Assembly (NCBI RefSeq): GCF_004168035.1
Contig: NZ_SDPU01000022.1
Coordinates: forward strand, 1 to 64,000
Source of the DNA: Nocardioides iriomotensis
Lineage (GTDB): Bacteria > Actinomycetota > Actinomycetes > Propionibacteriales > Nocardioidaceae
Reading direction: 5' to 3'
DNA: 64,000 bases
Below the pieces are notes generated by a model. That model was given only the letters and a program-made list of their open reading frames with translations, was not told the origin of the DNA and searched no databases. The translations under genes and the position numbers were made by a program. How positions within the stretch are numbered: position 1 is the first letter of the stretch; every line of letters begins with the position of its first letter. This document shows, piece by piece, positions 59,409 to 64,000 of this stretch.

Positions 59409-60647
59409 ATGGTGGACGACCGCACCACCTGCGTGGTCGTCGGCGGCGGTCCGGCCGGCATGGTGCTGGGCCTGCTGCTCGCGCGTGCCGGGGTCGAGGT
59501 CCAGGTGCTCGAGAAGCACGGCGACTTCCTCCGGGACTTCCGCGGCGACACCGTCCACCCCTCGACGCTCCAGCTGCTCGACGAGCTCGGCCTGGGCGAG
59601 GAGTTCGCCGGGCTGCCGTACAGCCGCGTCGACGAGGTCGCGTTCCCGGTCGGCGAGGACCAGGTGGTGGTCGTGGCCGACTTCCGCCGGCTCCGGGTGA
59701 AGTACCCGTACATCGCGATGGTGCCCCAGTGGGACCTGCTCGACCTGCTCGCCGACGCCGGGCGGCGCGAGCCCGGCTTCACCCTGCGGATGAGCACCGA
59801 GGTGACCGGGCTGGTCCGCGAGCAGGGACGGGTCCGGGGCGTGGTGTACCACCGGCCGGACGGGACCGTCGGGCAGATCGAGGCGGACCTGGTGGTCGGC
59901 TGCGACGGTCGCTGGTCGACGGTCCGCCGTCAGGCAGGGCTGCGGCCACGCGAGTTCCGCGTCCCGATCGACGCCTGGTGGTTCCGGCTCCCGCGCGCGG
60001 CCACGGACGCCATGTCGGCGCTCACCCCGCGCGCCGCCCCGGGCCGGTTCGCCGTGGTGATCCCGCGCACCGACTTCCTGCAGATCGCCTACATCGGCCG
60101 CAAGGGCACCGACCCCCAGGTGCGGGCCCGGGGGATCGAGGCGTTCCGGCGCGACGTCGCCGAGCTGATGCCGGAGCTCGCCGACCGCCTGGGGGAGCTG
60201 GGCTCGATGGACGACGTCAAGCACCTCGACGTGCGGGTGAACCGGCTGCACCGGTGGCACGTCGACGGTCTGCTGTGCATCGGCGACGCGGCGCACGCGA
60301 TGTCCCCGGTAGGTGGCGTCGGCATCAACCTCGCCGTGCAGGACGCGGTGGCGGCCGCGACGCTGCTGGCCGAGCCCCTGCGGCGGGGCGCGGCGACTCC
60401 TGACAGGCTGCGGGCGGTCCGCAACCGCCGCCTCGTGGCGACGGTCGCGGTCCAGTCGCTGCAGCGGCTGCTGCACCGCGGCCTGGTGCGGCCGATCCTC
60501 GACGGGCGACGGACCGGTCCACCGAAGCCGCTGCTGGCGCTCCTCCACGGCGTGCCGCGGACGACGTCGGTGACCGCCTACCTGATCGGCGTCGGCTTCC
60601 GGCCCGAGCACGCCCCGCCGTTCGCCGTACGCCGCGTCACCGGATGA
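59409..60647 (+). CDS. FAD-dependent monooxygenase (PHBH fold)
   Basis: A 412-aa class A flavoprotein monooxygenase. It has the FAD motif VVVGGGPAGMVLGLLLARAGVEVQVLEKH (residues 8-36), the DG motif VVGCDGRWSTVRRQAG (near 160) and the second FAD motif LLCIGDAAHAMSPVGGVGINLAVQDA (about 285-310). Such enzymes hydroxylate aromatic or polyketide-like rings. It is divergent from the P450 operon. A TACCGT -10 lies at 59386-59391. Its end overlaps the end of the AOC-like gene by 11 bp. Substrate unknown. Confidence 0.9.
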   Translation: MVDDRTTCVVVGGGPAGMVLGLLLARAGVEVQVLEKHGDFLRDFRGDTVHPSTLQLLDELGLGEEFAGLPYSRVDEVAFPVGEDQVVVVADFRRLRVKYPYIAMVPQWDLLDLLADAGRREPGFTLRMSTEVTGLVREQGRVRGVVYHRPDGTVGQIEADLVVGCDGRWSTVRRQAGLRPREFRVPIDAWWFRLPRAATDAMSALTPRAAPGRFAVVIPRTDFLQIAYIGRKGTDPQVRARGIEAFRRDVAELMPELADRLGELGSMDDVKHLDVRVNRLHRWHVDGLLCIGDAAHAMSPVGGVGINLAVQDAVAAATLLAEPLRRGAATPDRLRAVRNRRLVATVAVQSLQRLLHRGLVRPILDGRRTGPPKPLLALLHGVPRTTSVTAYLIGVGFRPEHAPPFAVRRVTG

Positions 60648-61095
60648 CGAACCGGAACGTGAACGCGGTGCCCTGGCTGTTGCGTGCGGCCAGGTGCATC
60701 ACGCCACGCGCGCGGGCGTAGGCGCCGGTCCCGCCGGTGATGGCCATCACCGACGGGTGGGCGTCGTAGAACGGCCCCTCGACGGTCAACGAGCCCTTGC
60801 CGAGCCACGTGGTGAAGGAGCACTGCCAGGCCTCGCCGACCACCGTGCGGATGCACGAGCCCTGGTCCCGACCGACCTTGCGGGAGTTGGTGCGGTCGTA
60901 GACCGGGTTGGCGAACGTGAGCAGGTCTCCGTTGCTGTCGCCGTCCGGCGCGAGGTCCACGAGGGCGTCCGAGACGGCATGTTCGACGACGGTGATGCGG
61001 GGGGCGGCACGCTCGCCCTGGGCCGCGGAGACCGTGAGCACGGTCCCGGCGACGACGGTTGCCACGGTGCCGGCGACGACGACTTTGCTGCGCAT
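60637..61095 (-). CDS. Secreted allene-oxide-cyclase/dirigent-like protein
   Basis: A 152-aa precursor with an N-terminal signal (MRSKVVVAGTVATVVAGTVLTVSAAQG). The mature domain has the AOC/dirigent-type beta-barrel pattern: LLTFANPVYDRTN...GRDQGSCIRTVVGEAWQCSFTTWLGKGSLTVEGPFYD...AITGGTGAYARARGVMHL. The two cysteines could form a disulfide. In actinobacteria these small barrels are of unknown role, sometimes near biosynthetic genes. GGGAGAG precedes the ATG. Confidence 0.8.
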   Translation of the reverse strand: MRSKVVVAGTVATVVAGTVLTVSAAQGERAAPRITVVEHAVSDALVDLAPDGDSNGDLLTFANPVYDRTNSRKVGRDQGSCIRTVVGEAWQCSFTTWLGKGSLTVEGPFYDAHPSVMAITGGTGAYARARGVMHLAARNSQGTAFTFRFVIR

Positions 61096-61245
61096 CTGGC
61101 TCTCCCATCTGTTGTACGACACGCCACAGGGTCGTGCGACGGGGAGAGCCGGGCACCCGATGTCTGTCGGCCCTGGGCCCACGTTAGACCCGGGCGCGGG
61201 AGCAGGGACAGCGCCACAAAGCCACGCGAAACCGCGCTTACCCGC

Positions 61246-62415
61246 TCAGGCGGCCCGCCGGACGAGCTCTTCGAGCAGGGCGGGCGCGTCGGTCACCGGT
61301 GGCAGGGCGGCCACCTCCGCGGCCAGGTCCCGGGCCTCCGCCCGGTGTCCTGGGTCGCCGAGCAGCCGCTCGAGAGCCGCCGGCAGCCCGGCGACTCCGT
61401 CCGGCCCGCCGTCCAGCCGCACTCCGGCGCCGACGGCGGCGAGGTGGTCGGCGTTGAGGAACTGGTCGAACGAGAACAGCGGCAGCACCACTTGCGGCAC
61501 CCCGTGCACCACGGCCGTCATCGTGGTGCCGAAGCCGCCGTGCCCGACCACCGCCGCGGCCACGGGCATCACGGTCGCCTGCGGCCACCACCGCTCGACG
61601 TGCGCGTTGGCGGGGAGCGGCCCGAGGTCGGACGGGTCGAGCGCGCTGCCGGTCGTCAGCAGCAGCCGGTACGGCGCGTCGGCGAGCACGTCGACCGCGC
61701 GCCGGTAGACCGCCCGGAACGTTCCGAGCCCGGCCGTCACCGAGCCGAACGTGACGTACACCAGGGGCGCCTCCGGGTCGCCCCAGGGAGGCGGCAGCGC
61801 GGGTGCCACCCGCGCGTCCTCGACCCGGAACCGGTGCGGCACGACCGGCGGCTCGCCGCGTGCACCGTCCAGCGTGGGCGGCACCCCGGTGAGGAGGGGA
61901 GCCGCGGCCGAGGCCTTCTCGCACCGGCCGGGGGGAAGTCCGGCCAGTGCGTCGAGCTCGGCGAAGGGCTCGGCGAGGTGCGGCGCCATGTCCTCCACGA
62001 CCCGGGTCATCCCGATGGCGACCGTCGCGTGCGGCACCCCGGAGGCCTCCGCGGCAGCGAGCGAGCCGAGCTCGGCCGGCTCGCGCAGCACGAGGTCGGG
62101 GTGCCACCGGTCGATCGTCGCCAGCACACCGGGGAGGGCGGCCTGCGCGTCGAGCCGGCCGAACACCTCGCGGACCACCACCTCGTCGGCCTCCTCGGCC
62201 GGGAGCTGCGGCAGCCGGGCGAACGTCGCCTGCAGCTGCTCCGCGGGCGCGTCGGCGAAGGGGTGGTGCGCGAACTCTCTGCGCGCCACGTCGTCGGCGA
62301 AGGAGGCCGGCGCCGCGACGGCGACCTCGTGGCCGGCGTCGCGCAGCGCGTGGGCGAACGGCACCAGCGGGCCGAAGTGGCCCGCTCCCGCGGTCGACGC
62401 GACCAGCACGCGCAT
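61246..62415 (-). CDS. MGT/UGT-like glycosyltransferase (GT1)
   Basis: A 389-aa GT-B glycosyltransferase of family 1 (macrolide/flavonoid type). The N-terminus MRVLVASTAGAGHFGPLVPFAHALRDAGHEV and the donor-binding block WWPQATVMPVAAAVVGHGGFGTTMTAVVHGVPQVVLPLFSFDQFLNA are diagnostic. It transfers an activated sugar to a small molecule. Its nearness to the FAD monooxygenase and P450 could suggest tailoring of a secondary metabolite or xenobiotic, but no backbone synthase is in this window. A moderate 150-bp gap separates it from the AOC-like gene. Confidence 0.92.
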   Translation of the reverse strand: MRVLVASTAGAGHFGPLVPFAHALRDAGHEVAVAAPASFADDVARREFAHHPFADAPAEQLQATFARLPQLPAEEADEVVVREVFGRLDAQAALPGVLATIDRWHPDLVLREPAELGSLAAAEASGVPHATVAIGMTRVVEDMAPHLAEPFAELDALAGLPPGRCEKASAAAPLLTGVPPTLDGARGEPPVVPHRFRVEDARVAPALPPPWGDPEAPLVYVTFGSVTAGLGTFRAVYRRAVDVLADAPYRLLLTTGSALDPSDLGPLPANAHVERWWPQATVMPVAAAVVGHGGFGTTMTAVVHGVPQVVLPLFSFDQFLNADHLAAVGAGVRLDGGPDGVAGLPAALERLLGDPGHRAEARDLAAEVAALPPVTDAPALLEELVRRAA

Positions 62416-62479
62416 GTCGCGGATCGTGGCACGACGCGACGGCGTGCCGGAACCGCCCGGCCGGGTGGCTCGGAGATGG

Positions 62480-62920
62480 TCAGGGCCGCCGGGCGCGCCA
62501 GGCGTCGATCGCGACGACCACGATGTCGGCGACGCTGGGCTCGTGGGCGACCGCGTCGACATCGAGCCAGGCCGCGAAGTCCGTGCTGCCGCCGACCTCC
62601 AGGGTGCCGAGCGTGCCGCCGGTGACGGAGGCCCGGTAGATGACACGCACCGACTTGAACGGCCGGCCGGAGACGCGCGACGTCCCGGTCCACGAGTGCA
62701 CCACGAGCGGGTCGTGCAGCTGCACGTCGTGCCCGGTCTCCTCGAGGGCCTCGCGCACGACCGCCTCCTCGACGGTCTCGTCGAACTCGACCCCGCCGCC
62801 GGGCAGCGACCAGCACGGCGTTCCCGAGCCGGAGCCGTTGAACCAGGTGAGCAGGACTCGGTCGTCCTCGACGACCAGGGCATAGGCGGCGAGCCGGGTG
62901 TCGTACTCCGTGTAGTGCAC
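62480..62920 (-). CDS. Nudix hydrolase
   Basis: A 146-aa Nudix protein with the box [25 protein letters not shown] (G-x5-E-x7-REx2EExG). The substrate is unknown; its TFNGS and SLPGGGVEF context resembles MutT/NUDT-like enzymes. GTG start is placed 6 nt after TAGCGT on the reverse strand (leaderless). It ends 65 bp upstream of the glycosyltransferase gene and may be co-transcribed with it. Confidence 0.9.
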   Translation of the reverse strand: MHYTEYDTRLAAYALVVEDDRVLLTWFNGSGSGTPCWSLPGGGVEFDETVEEAVVREALEETGHDVQLHDPLVVHSWTGTSRVSGRPFKSVRVIYRASVTGGTLGTLEVGGSTDFAAWLDVDAVAHEPSVADIVVVAIDAWRARRP

Positions 62921-62926
62921 GTCGGC

Positions 62927-62932
62927 ACGCTA
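62927..62932 (-). promoter_or_regulatory. Leaderless -10 element for Nudix gene
   Basis: TAGCGT on the reverse strand ends 6 nt before GTG 62920; no ribosome site. Confidence 0.55.
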
Positions 62933-62968
62933 GCGATGAGTTCCGGCCGTCCCTGCGGTCGACACGGC

Positions 62969-63487
62969 ATGGCACACACGCACACGCGGCACGAGGTGGG
63001 CGCCGACCCCGACCTGCAGGCGGAGCTCCGCGACGTCCTGGACGCCAACCGGTTCATGGTGCTGGGCACGGTCGGGCCGGACGGGCACCCCCGCGTGAGC
63101 CCGGTGTACTTCACCCACGACGGCTACCGCCGGCTCTACTGGGTGTCGTCGCCGGACGCGCAGCACACGCACAACGTGCACGGGCACCCGGAGGTCGAGG
63201 TCGTCGTGTTCGACTCCACGCGCGTCCCGCGCGAGACGCAGGCGGCCTACCTGCGCGGCACCGCCGTCGAGGTTGCCGGACCCGAGCTGGCGGACGAGTG
63301 CGCGCGGGCGTTCGCGAGCGTGGGCGAGGGCGCGCGGCCCTTCACCCCCGAAGAGCTCAGCGGCGACGCGGACCTGCGGCTGTTCCGGCTGGACGTCCGG
63401 GAGTACGCCGTGCACGTGCGCGGCGGCTCCGCACGCGGGCTCGGTGTGGACACGCGGTTCGGCATCACGATGCCGGACGCCGGTTAG
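62969..63487 (+). CDS. PNPOx/F420-like split-barrel protein
   Basis: A 172-aa protein of the pyridoxamine 5'-phosphate oxidase-like split-barrel fold: ELRDVLDANRFMVLGTVGPDGHPRVSPVYFTHDGYRRLYWVSSPDAQHTHNVHGHPEVEVVVFDS. In actinobacteria such proteins often bind FMN, F420 or heme. Cofactor not readable. It is divergent from the Nudix gene and its stop overlaps the end of the next gene by 4 bp. Confidence 0.85.
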   Translation: MAHTHTRHEVGADPDLQAELRDVLDANRFMVLGTVGPDGHPRVSPVYFTHDGYRRLYWVSSPDAQHTHNVHGHPEVEVVVFDSTRVPRETQAAYLRGTAVEVAGPELADECARAFASVGEGARPFTPEELSGDADLRLFRLDVREYAVHVRGGSARGLGVDTRFGITMPDAG

Positions 63488-64000
63488 CCGAGCCGCGACC
63501 GCCCGTCGTACCCACCGCGCGGCTCCCCGAGACCGAAGAACGCGCCGACCGTCGGCGCCACGTCCATCGTGCGGGCGACCGCCGTCGAGCTCACACCCCG
63601 TCGGACGACCCGGTGACCGCCGGACACGAAGAACGGGATCGGACGCGTGGCCGGGTGGCCGTGGTTGCCGGGGATCGGGTTGGCGTAGACCTCGGGGTCG
63701 CTGAACCGCCAGCCCGCCTCGCAGTAGACGACCAGGTCGCCCGCCTCCGGGCCGAGGCGCAGGGCAGCCGGCTCGTGCGAGGAGAGCACGCCCTCCACGC
63801 CGGCCACCACGGCACGCATCCGCGCGACGGCGGCGTCCCGCTCTTCAGCAGCGCCGGTCCAGTAGAGGAGGTCGGCGCCGCCGTTGTCGGCGATCTGGAC
63901 GTTCCCCGCGAGCAGCGGGTCGGCGTCCAGGGCGGGCGCGAGCGACACGACGCGGTGCGGGAGCGACCAGTCCATCGAGTGGTCGGCGAGGACGACGACC
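63484..64000 (-). CDS. Alkaline phosphatase/phosphodiesterase-family protein (partial)
   Basis: Only the C-terminal 172 residues are in the window; the gene continues beyond position 64000. The visible VVVLADHSMDWSLP is the ADHS metal-binding motif of type I phosphodiesterase/nucleotide pyrophosphatase or alkaline-phosphatase-superfamily enzymes, and IPGNHGHPATRPIPFFVSGG supplies the later conserved His (NHGHP). MDVAPTVGAFFGLGEPRGGYDGRSRL is the usual ending. The internal ATG at 63975 is not the real start, because the motif begins before it. Confidence 0.85.
   Translation of the reverse strand, partial: VVVLADHSMDWSLPHRVVSLAPALDADPLLAGNVQIADNGGADLLYWTGAAEERDAAVARMRAVVAGVEGVLSSHEPAALRLGPEAGDLVVYCEAGWRFSDPEVYANPIPGNHGHPATRPIPFFVSGGHRVVRRGVSSTAVARTMDVAPTVGAFFGLGEPRGGYDGRSRLG

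Overview
The window looks like chromosome of a high-GC actinobacterium, most likely a Nocardioides or close Nocardioidaceae relative (inference; no rRNA gene is present). Supporting signs are very strong G/C bias at third codon positions, frequent GTG starts, many genes whose start codon lies 6-7 nt after a TANNNT -10 hexamer (leaderless transcription), the miaB - miaA - dapF - hflX gene order, a mycothiol-type maleylpyruvate-isomerase-fold protein, LuxR-type two-component genes and a MltB-like transglycosylase with a Pro-rich tail. I see no rRNA, tRNA, CRISPR array, transposase or prophage. About 66 protein genes are called, nearly all intact; the last one runs off the right edge.

Layout. 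0-11.7 kb is a core housekeeping block: glycerate kinase, miaB, HU, Nudix, a run of small acidic disordered proteins with a Rv0909-like antitoxin-family protein, miaA, gamma-glutamyltransferase, dapF, hflX and SRPBCC-fold proteins. 11.7-21.7 kb holds a DUF2207 plus LemA pair, a NarL-type two-component system, a repeat-tailed lytic transglycosylase, a nitrilase and a reverse-strand operon (membrane protein, CPBP protease homologue, GerW/YtfJ-like protein). 21.9-26.6 kb has a second CPBP protease, a SulP anion transporter and a DUF1326-DUF2182 pair.

26.9-33.7 kb is the most unusual part. A bitopic membrane protein is followed 6 nt later by one continuous gene encoding a SEDS (RodA/FtsW) glycosyltransferase fused to a class B penicillin-binding transpeptidase. 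A divergent MreB-like actin converges on it. Next comes a 71-aa helix-turn-helix protein whose start codon lies inside a perfect 18-bp palindrome. I read this as a self-contained cell-wall synthesis module. 33.9-40.9 kb is a mixed accessory stretch: DinB/MDMPI fold, DHFR-like reductase, ACT protein, ornithine aminotransferase, methyltransferase, Imm-5-like immunity protein and a PhoX-like protein.

41.3-50.4 kb is one catabolic operon: LacI regulator, sugar ABC transporter without an ATPase, secreted glucanase-like enzyme, sulfatase and GH39-like glycosidase, with operator-like dyads in front and a hairpin terminator behind. It suggests import and intracellular desulfation and cleavage of a glycan. 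50.7-55.2 kb has a TetR/MFS-exporter pair with a near-ideal operator inside the promoter spacer, and a DinG-family helicase. 55.2-64 kb has a CYP102 (P450 BM3-type) self-sufficient monooxygenase coupled to a membrane protein, an FAD monooxygenase, an allene-oxide-cyclase-like secreted protein, a macrolide-type glycosyltransferase, Nudix and PNPOx-fold proteins and a truncated phosphodiesterase-like gene.
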